Assembly: GCF_030825785.1 (NCBI RefSeq) | Contig: NZ_JAPJPG010000016.1 | Span: 1-28,320, forward strand | Length of the DNA: 28,320 bases | Reading direction: 5' to 3' | From: Anaerococcus sp. | Lineage (GTDB): Bacteria > Bacillota > Clostridia > Tissierellales > Peptoniphilaceae | In this document: positions 7,303 through 15,780 of the stretch, piece by piece | Layout of the letters: every line of letters starts with the position of its first letter | How positions within the stretch are numbered: the stretch's first letter is position 1 | Program-made: the position numbers and the translations under genes | Notes under the pieces: generated by a model | Databases searched by the model: none | What the model was told of the DNA's origin: nothing | What the model saw: only the letters and a program-made list of their open reading frames with translations

Positions 7303-9081
7303 CTACTTTTCTTCCTTTTTGCTTGCTTCAAGTATTGACTTTTGGAGCAATTTGTTGTAGGCATCGTAGGCATCTTTCATTCCATAAAAGTGGACCCCAT
7401 CTGTTCCCTCGTAGTATTCGGGATGGTCCATGGCTTCTTCTTCCCAAGGCATGTATGTTATAAATTTATATTTATCAGAGATTTTTTTCATAGCTAGACT
7501 TACCCTATGGGGATGATCGTATCTATCATCGAAGCAGGAGACAAGAACTAGCTTAGTCTTTTCAGGAAGGGCCTTAACTACCCTTTCAAGAGATCTTTCA
7601 GGATCTTCTACAGCATTGGTCCCGAGGGATAGGACTACTATCTCACCAAGCTTTCCTTCCTTCTTGTATTCTTCTATAATGTCAGGCGCTGTCTCTAAGA
7701 GTCTATATCCTTCGGCATCTACAGAAGTCCCTGGGATTTTCTCTTCTACATACTCCCTATTTCCCAAAAGCACGGAATCGCCAAGGATTGTCGTAGTCAC
7801 TTCTTTATCTTTTAGGATTTCGTCGGGATTTTCGTCCTCGTAGATTTGTTTGTCGATCTCCTTCTTGTCCTTATCAATTTGTCCTAGGTCTTGTTTAAGT
7901 GATGCAATCCAAATTTGTTTTTCAAGACTTACCATATCATCTGAGGCGTAGGATAGGCCTATGGCACTTACAAAAGAAATTACCATCACACTTACGAGGG
8001 TGATTATCCTCACTCTCGTGCTTGGATCTAGTTTAAATATCCTAAGGTCAATCTCCTCTCCCTTAAAGACTGGCTCGAAGATATGATAATTTATCATCAC
8101 AAGAATTCCTGTCACTATTATGGTCATAAGGAGAGCTGTTGGCTTGTTAAAGGCACTTTCCATTATGACAAAAACTGGCCAGTGGAGGAGGTAAATCGAG
8201 TAGGTATATGGGGCTATTTTCTTAATTGGGCTTACTTCTTCTATGTCTTCATTCGATACAGCGGCAAGGATTGCAATAATTGTAAGAAGGTCGGTTAGGA
8301 AAAATCCTAATATATAGGTGATCTTCATATCGTATGATAGGCTAAAGGACATAATTAAAATTATAAGTCCTGCCCCAAGGCTTGCTTCTTTGTAAGGGAT
8401 TTTCCTATAGCCAAATCTTTTGACAAAGCATGCTACAAAGGCTCCCATAAAGAAGGAAGAAAGTCTCGTAAAATCAGAAAAGTAAACAAAAGACCTATTT
8501 TTATCAAGCACGGTCATACCTATGCTAAGCCCTAGGCTTAGGATGTAGAGGATTAGGCTTGTTAGGAAAAACCTATTGGAGAAAGTCTTTTTTACGTTTT
8601 TACTCCCCTTGCTCATTTTATAGATAAAGTTGGTAAGTATGGGCCAAAGCAGATAGAAATGGACTTCTATAGCCAGAAACCAAGTGTGAAGGAAGAGGTG
8701 TTTGACAAATTGAGACTCATAGCTTCCTCCAGAAAGTATCTCGTAATAATTGCTAGTAAAGGAAAGACTTGCTATAAATTGGTCAAAATAAGAAACTGTG
8801 AAGTCCTTATTTATAGCAAAGGCCATAAGGCTTACTACAAAGATCATGAAGAGGACTCCAGGAAAGATCCTTATAAATCTCTTCTTGTAATAGGCTACAA
8901 GATCGATTTTCTCATCCTTATAGACTTCATCCAAGAGATGAAAGCTTACCAGAAAGCCCGATAGGACAAACATTATATTTACTCCCAAAAATCCTGCTGG
9001 AAGGATTTCCTTGAAGATATGATAGATTAAAATTATAGATATTCCGTAGACACGGAGATAATCTAGACCCTTAATTCTCAT
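7303..9081 (-). CDS. oatA: OatA-like peptidoglycan O-acetyltransferase (acyltransferase 3 + SGNH)
   Basis: The 592-residue two-part enzyme has an N-terminal acyltransferase-3 membrane domain of about 10-11 helices. It begins MRIKGLDYLRVYGI, with the conserved His in IYHIF and the GFLGVNIMFVLSGFL motif. A lysine/acid-rich linker (about 395-425) leads to an extracytoplasmic SGNH hydrolase-like domain. The SGNH catalytic residues are visible: Ser436 in ILGDSVLLG, SLGTNAVE as block III, and Asp561/His564 in TDGVHFYG. The layout is that of OatA, which acetylates the C6 hydroxyl of muramic acid and gives lysozyme resistance. Other extracellular acceptors are possible. It is the third gene of an operon, and its ATG overlaps the MORN gene by 11 bases. 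Confidence 0.85.
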   Translation of the reverse strand: MRIKGLDYLRVYGISIILIYHIFKEILPAGFLGVNIMFVLSGFLVSFHLLDEVYKDEKIDLVAYYKKRFIRIFPGVLFMIFVVSLMAFAINKDFTVSYFDQFIASLSFTSNYYEILSGGSYESQFVKHLFLHTWFLAIEVHFYLLWPILTNFIYKMSKGSKNVKKTFSNRFFLTSLILYILSLGLSIGMTVLDKNRSFVYFSDFTRLSSFFMGAFVACFVKRFGYRKIPYKEASLGAGLIILIMSFSLSYDMKITYILGFFLTDLLTIIAILAAVSNEDIEEVSPIKKIAPYTYSIYLLHWPVFVIMESAFNKPTALLMTIIVTGILVMINYHIFEPVFKGEEIDLRIFKLDPSTRVRIITLVSVMVISFVSAIGLSYASDDMVSLEKQIWIASLKQDLGQIDKDKKEIDKQIYEDENPDEILKDKEVTTTILGDSVLLGNREYVEEKIPGTSVDAEGYRLLETAPDIIEEYKKEGKLGEIVVLSLGTNAVEDPERSLERVVKALPEKTKLVLVSCFDDRYDHPHRVSLAMKKISDKYKFITYMPWEEEAMDHPEYYEGTDGVHFYGMKDAYDAYNKLLQKSILEASKKEEK

Positions 9082-9433
9082 CTTTTACTTCCTCCCATTT
9101 CCCATTTGCCTTCTTGTAAATTCTTCCATCATTAAACTTAATCTTAACCTGACTCTTTTCCTTTATATAATAAAAGTTATCGCCTATAAAGACTCCATCT
9201 TTTCCGATTCTACCCTTATCGAAGTCTCCCTTATAGATTCCTTGCCTAGTCTTTAGGACTCCACTTCCTTGAAACTTCCCTTGGTAGAGATCTCCAGTGT
9301 ATGAAATATCATCAGTTAGCTTATAATTTGTGACAGCTTTTGTCTTTGGCCTTCCTATGGTATAGATTCCTCCGAGGATAAAAACTCCTAGAGAGAATTT
9401 GGCAAAATATTCTAAAAATTTCTTATATTCCAT
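9071..9433 (-). CDS. Small membrane-anchored MORN-repeat protein
   Basis: This gene encodes about 120 residues with an N-terminal hydrophobic anchor (FSLGVFILGGIYTIG). A short extracytoplasmic region with two to three MORN-type units follows: ISYTGDLYQGKFQGSGVLKT, then QGIYKGDFDKGRI. A longer frame begins at 9472, but the ATG at 9431-9433 has a GGAAGAG site 7 bases upstream and starts one base after the threonine aldolase stop, so I prefer it. The end overlaps the acetyltransferase start by 11 bases. MORN repeats usually mediate membrane or protein contacts. An accessory role for the acetyltransferase is suggested by coupling only. Confidence 0.7.
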   Translation of the reverse strand: MEYKKFLEYFAKFSLGVFILGGIYTIGRPKTKAVTNYKLTDDISYTGDLYQGKFQGSGVLKTRQGIYKGDFDKGRIGKDGVFIGDNFYYIKEKSQVKIKFNDGRIYKKANGKWEEVKDEN

Positions 9434-9434
9434 A

Positions 9435-10448
9435 TTAAATCTCTTCCAAAAATCCTCTAACGTCGCTCTCACTAGTTCTAAATGTTGTTACTAGTCTTAC
9501 AATATTACTATCTTCTAGCTTATCCATAACTTCAAATCGGGCAATCTTTTTCCATCTTTCTAGGTCCTCATCAGTTAAGTTTACAAATATCTGATTGGAC
9601 TCGAAGGGATATGTAAGCTCATAACCCTTTGCTTCAATCCCTTTGGCAAGATTTCTAGCCATGGCGTAGGCCTTCCTGCTCCCTCTTAAGTAGAAGTCAT
9701 CTTCACAGAAGACCCTCTCCCACATGATTCCAGAGATAAAGCCTTTGGCAAGCATAGCCCCCTTTTGCTTGATTAGCTTTAGGCTATCTTTTTTGAGCTT
9801 ATCATTTACTATAACTAGGGCTTCTCCAAAAGGAAATCCCGCCTTGGTTCCTCCAAGATAGAATATATCGCACATAGTACTCAAATCTTTCAAAGTATAA
9901 TCGCACTTTTCACTGACGAGGGCGGCCGCAAGCCTTGCCCCATCTATGAAAAGATACACATCGTTGGCCTTACAGAAATCATATAAATCCATAATTTCAG
10001 CCTTGGTGTAGACTTCTCCAAGCTCTGTGGTATTTGATATATATACTTTTCTAGGTCTTGTACTAAATTCAGTATCAAACTTTTCAAGCTCTTTTTCTAG
10101 GATATGGCGATTTAATTTCCCTGAATCAGAATGACAAAGCTCGACCTTAAGTCCTGTCGCCGCAATTGATCCTGCCTCGTGGCCATTGATATGGCCGGTT
10201 TCTAGGGCAAAGATTGAGTCTTGTTGGCGCATATCAAGACTTAAGCCTACGATATTGGCAGAAGTCCCCCCTGGGATAAAGTGAATATCTACACTAGGAT
10301 CACCCAGAGATTTTCGAATTAGGTCTCTGGCATTTTCACAGTGATCGTCGAAGCCATAACCGATATTTGCTTCATCTATTTTTTCTTTAAGAGCATCCAG
10401 GATTTCTGGATAGCAAATCGAATTATAATCATTAACAAAAAAATACAT
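9435..10448 (-). CDS. ltaE: Low-specificity L-threonine aldolase family (PLP enzyme)
   Basis: The 337-residue cytoplasmic protein belongs to the beta-eliminating lyase/threonine aldolase family of fold-type I PLP enzymes. It is expected to cleave L-threonine or allo-threonine to glycine and acetaldehyde. Seen motifs are NDYNSICYPEIL at the start, PGGTSANIVGL (about 59-69), the Asp169-Gly-Ala-Arg block in FIDGARLA and the Schiff-base lysine Lys202 in YLGGTKAGF. The length is normal. It leads the operon with the MORN protein and the O-acetyltransferase. AAAGGAG precedes the ATG and an extended -10 promoter sits about 20 bases upstream. Making glycine near wall genes is suggestive but not evidence of a shared pathway. 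Confidence 0.88.
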   Translation of the reverse strand: MYFFVNDYNSICYPEILDALKEKIDEANIGYGFDDHCENARDLIRKSLGDPSVDIHFIPGGTSANIVGLSLDMRQQDSIFALETGHINGHEAGSIAATGLKVELCHSDSGKLNRHILEKELEKFDTEFSTRPRKVYISNTTELGEVYTKAEIMDLYDFCKANDVYLFIDGARLAAALVSEKCDYTLKDLSTMCDIFYLGGTKAGFPFGEALVIVNDKLKKDSLKLIKQKGAMLAKGFISGIMWERVFCEDDFYLRGSRKAYAMARNLAKGIEAKGYELTYPFESNQIFVNLTDEDLERWKKIARFEVMDKLEDSNIVRLVTTFRTSESDVRGFLEEI

Positions 10449-10465
10449 AAAAACTCCTTTCCTAT

Positions 10466-10474
10466 ATTATAACA
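10466..10474 (-). promoter_or_regulatory. Extended -10 promoter of the ltaE-MORN-oatA operon
   Basis: On the minus strand TGT is followed by a perfect TATAAT (10466-10471). The -35 region is poor. The RBS AAAGGAG is at 10454-10460. Confidence 0.6.
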
Positions 10475-10515
10475 AAGTAAGAAAGATTTTGGGAAATTTT
10501 TATAAAATAAGCCAC

Positions 10516-10542
10516 ATAAAAACAGACTCTAATTGAGCCTGT
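10516..10542 (-). terminator. Terminator after the zinc-ribbon membrane protein gene
   Basis: On the minus strand ACAGGCTC pairs with GAGTCTGT (8 bp including one G-T) around a 5-base loop (10522-10542), followed by TTTTTAT. It lies two bases past the stop codon. Confidence 0.85.
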
Positions 10543-10544
10543 CC

Positions 10545-11981
10545 TTATTTAAATACATCCGCATCAAATTCCAATTCCCCACCTACTATGTTTGCCTTGA
10601 TAGGGTCCTTGTTGAAGGATTTGATATCTAAAGTTAGGGTGTTATTATCTTTTGACCACTTTCCTGTATAGACAGTAGAGCCAGTTTCTAGTTTTACATT
10701 TTTGTCATTATCTAAAAACAAGCTATAGCCTTCAAGGAAATAGTATCCTGCAGGCTCTTCCTTGGCCTCGAAGTTGTCGTAGTAGGTTAAGCCGTCGACT
10801 TTGAGATTGCCATCATTTAAATAGCTTAAAAGATCATCTACTAGGGCAAAGCCCTCATAGGATATATCATAATAAGTATCTGTCTTATCATCTAGGCTTC
10901 TGTGAGTAAGCCCCTCTCTTATAAGCTCTATGCCAGAACCCTTATCGATTAGGCCTACATAGTAGTCAAAGGCCTTGGTCATATCTCCAACTTTTTCCTT
11001 GCTATTAATTTTATAGACATAGATCTCCTCGCCAGCCCTTTTAGCTTTACCCATAAACTCATGGCTGGTAACTTTAGTTAGTTCACTTCCCCCAATATGA
11101 TCTTTTATATACTTGCTAAACTTATCCTTCTTATCATCAGATACCTGATTATTTTCTTCCGTTTGTTCTTTATCGTCCTCTTCTTCCTTGTCCTCTTCCT
11201 TTTTATCTTCTTCTTTTTTCTGATTGTCTTCCTTGTTTTCCTCGGCAGTAGGGTTCTCATCTGGACTAGGAGGTCCTTGTTTTGCTTTAAGACCTTCTAC
11301 CTTATAGTCTCTTGTCTGGTTGGTAAATTTTATATTAAAGTCTTTGGCCTTGTCATAATCGATAGTTATTGTAATATTTACAAGCTCTCCATTAGTCAGA
11401 CCATGCTCCTTACTTACACCAAAGCTGGTGTTTTTTTCCAATTCATCTATTAATCTTGCTGTTGATACCTGCTCCTTGCTTTTTCTATCATAGACTCTTC
11501 CCTCGTAGTCGTTTATGAAGCTTTCCTTATCATATTTGATATCAAGGCCTCCATCACCATTTTCTCCTACAGCACTGATGTTCAGATAGTAATTTAGGTC
11601 GATATTTACTTCTTCTATTTGGGAATCCTTGTATTTTTTTAAGCCAAAAAAAGCCACGAGAGTCACAAGAATAGCTAGTAGGGCTGTAGCGATTAGCTTT
11701 TTAGTCTTATTCTCCTTGGGAGGACCTAGCTCTTCTAGAAGCTCGTTGATGTCCTTATAGATTTCTTCCTCATCTTCATCATAATAGTCATCATCGTCTA
11801 TTAAGTCTTCTTCATCCGATAAGTCGTCTTCTAAATCTTCATCATTATCTTCCAAAAGCTCTACCTGATTTTCTTCTCGACTTTCTTCTAAATCTTCTTC
11901 TCTCAGGTTCGTTTCCTCGCCACAAAAAGGGCAGACCTTGGAGTTTCTATCTATCTCTCTATTGCAATTTTTACATTTCAT
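10545..11981 (-). CDS. Zinc-ribbon, acidic, single-pass membrane protein of unknown function
   Basis: This 478-residue protein was not recognised as a named family. It starts with a zinc ribbon (Cys3, Cys6, Cys17, Cys20 in CxxC pairs), as in many Firmicute 'zinc-ribbon domain' membrane proteins. A very acidic cytoplasmic stretch (about 27-75) follows, then KTKK and one transmembrane helix (about 95-113). The outside part has a beta-rich region and a low-complexity Pro/Glu/Lys/Asp linker (about 240-290). A C-terminal region of roughly 185 residues ends in a lipocalin-like or DUF-type beta segment (FLEGYSLFLDND, STVYTGKWSKDNNTLTLDI). The topology suggests linking a cytoplasmic signal to the envelope. 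Its own promoter lies within the end of the upstream permease gene. Confidence 0.75.
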   Translation of the reverse strand: MKCKNCNREIDRNSKVCPFCGEETNLREEDLEESREENQVELLEDNDEDLEDDLSDEEDLIDDDDYYDEDEEEIYKDINELLEELGPPKENKTKKLIATALLAILVTLVAFFGLKKYKDSQIEEVNIDLNYYLNISAVGENGDGGLDIKYDKESFINDYEGRVYDRKSKEQVSTARLIDELEKNTSFGVSKEHGLTNGELVNITITIDYDKAKDFNIKFTNQTRDYKVEGLKAKQGPPSPDENPTAEENKEDNQKKEEDKKEEDKEEEDDKEQTEENNQVSDDKKDKFSKYIKDHIGGSELTKVTSHEFMGKAKRAGEEIYVYKINSKEKVGDMTKAFDYYVGLIDKGSGIELIREGLTHRSLDDKTDTYYDISYEGFALVDDLLSYLNDGNLKVDGLTYYDNFEAKEEPAGYYFLEGYSLFLDNDKNVKLETGSTVYTGKWSKDNNTLTLDIKSFNKDPIKANIVGGELEFDADVFK

Positions 11982-11991
11982 ACTCTCTCCT

Positions 11992-12016
11992 AAAAATAGG
12001 CCCCCTTATGGAGGCC
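11992..12016 (-). terminator. Terminator/attenuator hairpin between permease and zinc-ribbon genes
   Basis: On the minus strand GGCCTCC pairs with GGGGGCC (7 bp, one G-T; 11999-12016) around a 4-base loop, followed by TATTTTTA. It ends the ABC importer operon. It also lies downstream of the promoter at 12030-12058 and directly before the RBS of the next gene, so it may attenuate that gene. Confidence 0.75.
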
Positions 12017-12029
12017 CAAAATTTATAAT

Positions 12030-12058
12030 CTTATATTTTATATATCTTCTACTGTAAA
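12030..12058 (-). promoter_or_regulatory. Promoter for the zinc-ribbon gene inside the permease 3' end
   Basis: TTTACA (12053-12058), a 17-base spacer and TATAAG (12030-12035) lie on the minus strand. They overlap the last codons of the permease gene. Each box matches consensus at five of six bases. The AT-rich context raises the chance of coincidence. Confidence 0.5.
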
Positions 12059-12976
12059 GTAAGGCTTGCCGCTTGCCTTTGGTGCATAGCTTCTTCCCTT
12101 AAATATTATAAGGATAAGTAGGGTTGCGATATATGGAATCATTGAAATAAATTCTATAGGTATGCCTATTGAGGTTGAACCTAGATAGGTTGCAATAGCC
12201 TGGGCTAAGCCAAAGAATAAGGATCCTACAAGCACTCCCTGTGGCTTCCAGTTACCAAATATTACAGTAACAAGGGCGATATAGCCTTGACCTGCGATTA
12301 GGGTTGGAGAGAAGGATGAAACTACTGCAAGAGACATGCTCGCTCCTCCAAGTCCCCCCATAAATCCAGAAAATATAACTGAAAGATATCTTACCTTTAC
12401 TACGTTGATATTTAAGCTCTCACTTGCCTTTGGATGCTCTCCAACTGATATTACCCTAAGGCCTATTTTAGTTTTGTATAAAACAACATACAAAACTACC
12501 ACCATGATTAGTGATAAATATACTGTCGCATATTGGCCAAATATATTGTTAAATACTTGATTTGAAGAAATCCCCTTAAAAAGTCTTGGTATCTTGTTTT
12601 CTAGTGGGATTGAAGGAGTTTGGGTTGCTCCATTAAAGAACAATCTCGAAAGAAAAAGCGCAAGACCAGGGGCTAGGGTATTTATTGCAATACCTGATAT
12701 AGTCTGATCTCCAGCAAGACTTACAGAGATAAAGGCATGGATTAGGCCAAAGAAGGCTCCAGCAAGTCCTCCCCCTAATAGAGCTATCCAAGGATTTCCT
12801 ACATAATAACCAAGGACAGCTCCAATTAGGGCTCCTATAGTCATCATTCCCTCAAGACCGATATTTACAACACCGGATTTTTCACTCATCATTCCGCCAA
12901 GTCCAGTAAGTAGAACTGGGGCAGCGTTTGAGAAGGTATTTCCTATGATTAGGGCTAGAATTGTAAGATTAATCAT
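12038..12976 (-). CDS. Nucleoside-type ABC importer permease, second subunit
   Basis: The 312-residue permease is of the BPD_transp_2 type found in Bmp/Nup nucleoside importers (compare NupQ). The N-terminus includes the signature AAPVLLTGLGGMMSEKSGVVNIGLEGMM, here spanning about residues 18-45. About nine hydrophobic segments follow, with the EAA-like cytoplasmic loop SVGEHPKASESLNINV (about 190-205) that docks on the ATPase. The length is typical. Its ATG overlaps the preceding permease stop by 4 bases (ATGA), so the two subunits are translationally coupled and presumably form the heterodimeric pore. It is the last gene of the operon and is followed by a hairpin terminator. Confidence 0.92.
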   Translation of the reverse strand: MINLTILALIIGNTFSNAAPVLLTGLGGMMSEKSGVVNIGLEGMMTIGALIGAVLGYYVGNPWIALLGGGLAGAFFGLIHAFISVSLAGDQTISGIAINTLAPGLALFLSRLFFNGATQTPSIPLENKIPRLFKGISSNQVFNNIFGQYATVYLSLIMVVVLYVVLYKTKIGLRVISVGEHPKASESLNINVVKVRYLSVIFSGFMGGLGGASMSLAVVSSFSPTLIAGQGYIALVTVIFGNWKPQGVLVGSLFFGLAQAIATYLGSTSIGIPIEFISMIPYIATLLILIIFKGRSYAPKASGKPYFTVEDI

Positions 12977-14139
12977 AATTCCTCCTTCTTTTCTTCTATT
13001 TCCTTGTTGACATAAGACATGTCTACAGCAGTTTTTTCATTTCTCTTTGTAGAATTTTTCTTTCTAATTTTTGCCTTGATTATTCTAAATACCAAAGGCA
13101 CAGCTGTAAAGAGGATAATAGTTCCAATAATAATTGAGATAATCTCGCTTGGAACTCCCATAGTTCTTTGGAGATTTCCTCCTGCATATTTCAAAGATCC
13201 AAAGAAGAGTCCTGAAAATATAACTCCAATAGGATTATTAGATGCGAGAAGGGAAACCGCTAAGCCATCAAAGCCAAAGTTTTGCATGGAAGATAGGATA
13301 GATAGATTGTAGGTAAAGCCTAAAACTTGGGTCACACCTGCAAGTGAGCATATTGCTCCAGAAATTGCCATAGATTGGATAATCTTATTTCCTGCGTTGA
13401 TTCCTCCATATTGGCTTGCTTCTTTGTTGAGGCCTACTGCCTTTAGCTCATAGCCTAGGGTTGTTTTATTTAGGATATACCAAACAATAATCACAGCAAC
13501 AATGGCTATAATAGTTCCCCAGTGGATTGGAGCTCTAAAAAACTTAGAGAAAAATCCATCGAATCTCTTGGCAGCGTCAGTAAAGAGGGTAATCTTTGCA
13601 TTATCAGCCACATCAAAGGAGCTCATAGAGTTCGGTTGCCTAAATCTATAAACTACAAAGTTTTGGAAGTAAAAGGCAATCCAGTTGAGCATGATGGTAG
13701 AAATCACCTCATGTATTCCGAATTTCGCCTTTACAAAACCAGCTATGGCACCGAAAATCGCTCCGATAACCATGGCAAGGACTATGGCAACTATAGGAAG
13801 GACTACTGGAGGCAGATTTAGATTATAGCCTACAAGAAAGGCTACTACAGTTCCAATTATAAACTGGCCCTCTGCTCCCATGTTGAAAAGTCCAGTCTTA
13901 AAGGCGAAGGCAACACCCAAACCTGTCATAATAATAGGGGTCGATGTTACAATTGCCCATCCCATATTCCTTGGGCTCTTAAATACTCCCAAGAATAGAT
14001 TCTTGAAGCCTTCGATTGGATCAAATCCAGCTATTACAAGAACCAAGGCTCCTACCAAAAGTCCCAAAAGTATTGATATTATGGTAAAAAGTATCTTAGA
14101 TGAGCCTAAGCTTTTTCTTCTATTTACTTTATTTGTCAT
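12973..14139 (-). CDS. Nucleoside-type ABC importer permease, first subunit
   Basis: The 388-residue permease belongs to the same family as the next gene (compare NupP). The N-terminus is cytoplasmic and basic, followed by helices. TPIIMTGLGVAFAFKTGLFN and MGAEGQFIIG form the conserved family block near residues 65-95. The coupling-loop motif AVGLNKEASQYGGINAG lies near 235-250. A charged C-terminal tail rich in Lys and Glu ends the protein. It overlaps the ATPase gene by 11 bases upstream and the second permease by 4 bases downstream. Together with the Bmp lipoprotein it should import purine or pyrimidine nucleosides; the exact specificity is not visible. Confidence 0.92.
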   Translation of the reverse strand: MTNKVNRRKSLGSSKILFTIISILLGLLVGALVLVIAGFDPIEGFKNLFLGVFKSPRNMGWAIVTSTPIIMTGLGVAFAFKTGLFNMGAEGQFIIGTVVAFLVGYNLNLPPVVLPIVAIVLAMVIGAIFGAIAGFVKAKFGIHEVISTIMLNWIAFYFQNFVVYRFRQPNSMSSFDVADNAKITLFTDAAKRFDGFFSKFFRAPIHWGTIIAIVAVIIVWYILNKTTLGYELKAVGLNKEASQYGGINAGNKIIQSMAISGAICSLAGVTQVLGFTYNLSILSSMQNFGFDGLAVSLLASNNPIGVIFSGLFFGSLKYAGGNLQRTMGVPSEIISIIIGTIILFTAVPLVFRIIKAKIRKKNSTKRNEKTAVDMSYVNKEIEEKKEEL

Positions 14140-15661
14140 CGATACCTCCTGCCATAAGTCTTCCTATTTCAAACTCGTCTGTCTCTTTAGGGTCCTTTTC
14201 TCCTACGATTTTACCATCATAGATTACGAGGATCCTATCTGATAAGTCCATTATCTCATCAAGCTCGAAGCTTATAAGAAGGACTGCCTTGTTTTGATTT
14301 CTAAGCTCCACTAGATATTGGTGGATAAATTCTATAGCTCCTACGTCAAGTCCTCTTGTAGGTTGAGCTGCTATTAGGACGTCAGGATTGTTTGAGATTT
14401 CTCTTGCGATTATTACCTTTTGTTGGTTACCACCAGAAAGGCTTATCGCTTTTTCTTCTATATCGTCTGGTCTAATATCAAATTTTCCTACCAAATCCTT
14501 GGCATTATCGTCTATATTTTTGAAGTTGAGTCTTCCTTTTGTAGAAAATGGCTCTTGTCCTACTCTTTCTAGAATCAGATTGTCCTTTATAGGATATTCT
14601 AGGATAAGTCCTCGCTTTTGCCTATCTTCCGGGATAGAATTCATACCAGTATCGAGGATTTTCCTTGTAGAAGCGTTGGTTATATCTACTCCATTTAGGT
14701 TCACGCTTCCCCTATTTGCCTTAGTCATTCCAGTTATGGCATCGATTAATTCTGTCTGTCCATTACCATCAACTCCAGCAATTCCTAAAATTTCTCCAGC
14801 GTGAAGCTTTAGGTCAAGGCCTTTTAGGGCATCAATTCCTCTCTTATCCTTAACCCATAGGTCCTCGATATTTAGGACAACTCCACCCTTTTCGATTGCT
14901 TTCTTGTCGACATTAAAGCTTACATCACGACCTACCATCTTCTCAGCTAGGATGTTTTCGTCAACGCTTTTGACATCGACCTTGTCTATAAACTTACCCC
15001 TCCTAATTATGGTACAAGTATCAGCCATGGCCTTAATTTCGGATAATTTGTGGGTTATAATTATGACTGACTTGTCTAGCTCGGTAAGTCTTTTGACTAT
15101 TTCTATAAATTCCACAATCTCTTGTGGTGTAAGAACTGCCGTAGGCTCATCGAAGATTAGGATATCTGCCCCGTGATATAGGGCCTTTAGGATTTCGACT
15201 CTTTGTTGCATACCTACTGATATGTCTTCGACCTTTGCCTTAGGGTCGATTGTTAGGTTGTACTCTTTGCTTATCTTTTCTACCTCAGCGTAAGCCTTTT
15301 TCCTATCGAGGAATAATCCCTTGGATTTCTCATAGCCAAGGATAATATTTTCTGTTACAGTCAAGGGCTCTATAAGCATAAAGTGCTGGTGCACCATACC
15401 GATCCCCGCTTCGATTGCCTTTTTAGGAGTCATAGAAGCAAAGGTCTTGCCATTAATTGTAATACTTCCCTCGTTTGGTGGAAACATGCCGTAGAGAACA
15501 TTCATAAGCGTAGTCTTACCTGCACCATTTTCTCCAAGGAGAGCATGGACCTCGCACTTGTGAAGGTCAAAGTCTATATCTGTCAAGACTTCCTTAGAGC
15601 CAAAGCGCTTGGTGATGTTTCTCATACTTACAACTGGGGCCTTGTCAAAATATTTTTTCAT
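14129..15661 (-). CDS. Nucleoside-type ABC importer ATPase (two nucleotide-binding domains)
   Basis: The 510-residue protein carries two fused ABC domains, as usual for sugar/nucleoside importers (compare NupO). Domain 1 has Walker A GENGAGKTT (43-51), signature ISVGMQQRVEIL and Walker B ILIFDEPTAVL. Domain 2 has the family's typical divergent Walker A GVDGNGQTE, signature LSGGNQQKV and a divergent Walker B LIAAQPTRGLD, in which the usual Asp-Glu is Ala-Gln. The second site is therefore probably a weak or non-hydrolysing site, as known for relatives. AAGGGGG lies 6 bases before ATG. It is separated from the lipoprotein gene by a strong hairpin, so its expression likely depends on read-through. 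Confidence 0.94.
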   Translation of the reverse strand: MKKYFDKAPVVSMRNITKRFGSKEVLTDIDFDLHKCEVHALLGENGAGKTTLMNVLYGMFPPNEGSITINGKTFASMTPKKAIEAGIGMVHQHFMLIEPLTVTENIILGYEKSKGLFLDRKKAYAEVEKISKEYNLTIDPKAKVEDISVGMQQRVEILKALYHGADILIFDEPTAVLTPQEIVEFIEIVKRLTELDKSVIIITHKLSEIKAMADTCTIIRRGKFIDKVDVKSVDENILAEKMVGRDVSFNVDKKAIEKGGVVLNIEDLWVKDKRGIDALKGLDLKLHAGEILGIAGVDGNGQTELIDAITGMTKANRGSVNLNGVDITNASTRKILDTGMNSIPEDRQKRGLILEYPIKDNLILERVGQEPFSTKGRLNFKNIDDNAKDLVGKFDIRPDDIEEKAISLSGGNQQKVIIAREISNNPDVLIAAQPTRGLDVGAIEFIHQYLVELRNQNKAVLLISFELDEIMDLSDRILVIYDGKIVGEKDPKETDEFEIGRLMAGGIDDK

Positions 15662-15720
15662 AGGTTTCCCCCTTAATAACTTTCTACCTTTATCATATCA
15701 TAAATCTAAAAAATATTATA

Positions 15721-15769
15721 AAAAAAAAAGCAGAAAACTTACTCCCGAATGCTCAGGAGCAAGTCTGCT
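15721..15769 (-). terminator. Intercistronic hairpin between lipoprotein and ATPase genes
   Basis: On the minus strand AGCAGA...TCTGCT forms the outer stem (15729-15734 with 15764-15769), with further inner pairing (GCTCC with GGAGT). Nine Ts follow. It would stop most transcripts after the lipoprotein gene, giving more binding protein than membrane complex. Confidence 0.85.
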
Positions 15770-15780
15770 AATTTTAAATT

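Noticed and set aside
9434..9472. Longer N-terminus for the MORN protein starting at 9472
   Set aside because: It would overlap the end of threonine aldolase and lacks an RBS, whereas the ATG at 9433 has GGAAGAG at good spacing.
11097..11453. Plus-strand Phe/Leu/Ile-rich frame of 118 codons
   Set aside because: It is antisense to the Glu/Lys-rich linker of the zinc-ribbon protein. The hydrophobicity is an artefact of reading GAA/GAG/AAG codons backwards.
13880..14242. Plus-strand frame of 120 codons across the ABC importer genes
   Set aside because: It is antisense to two well-supported overlapping genes and has no RBS or family features.
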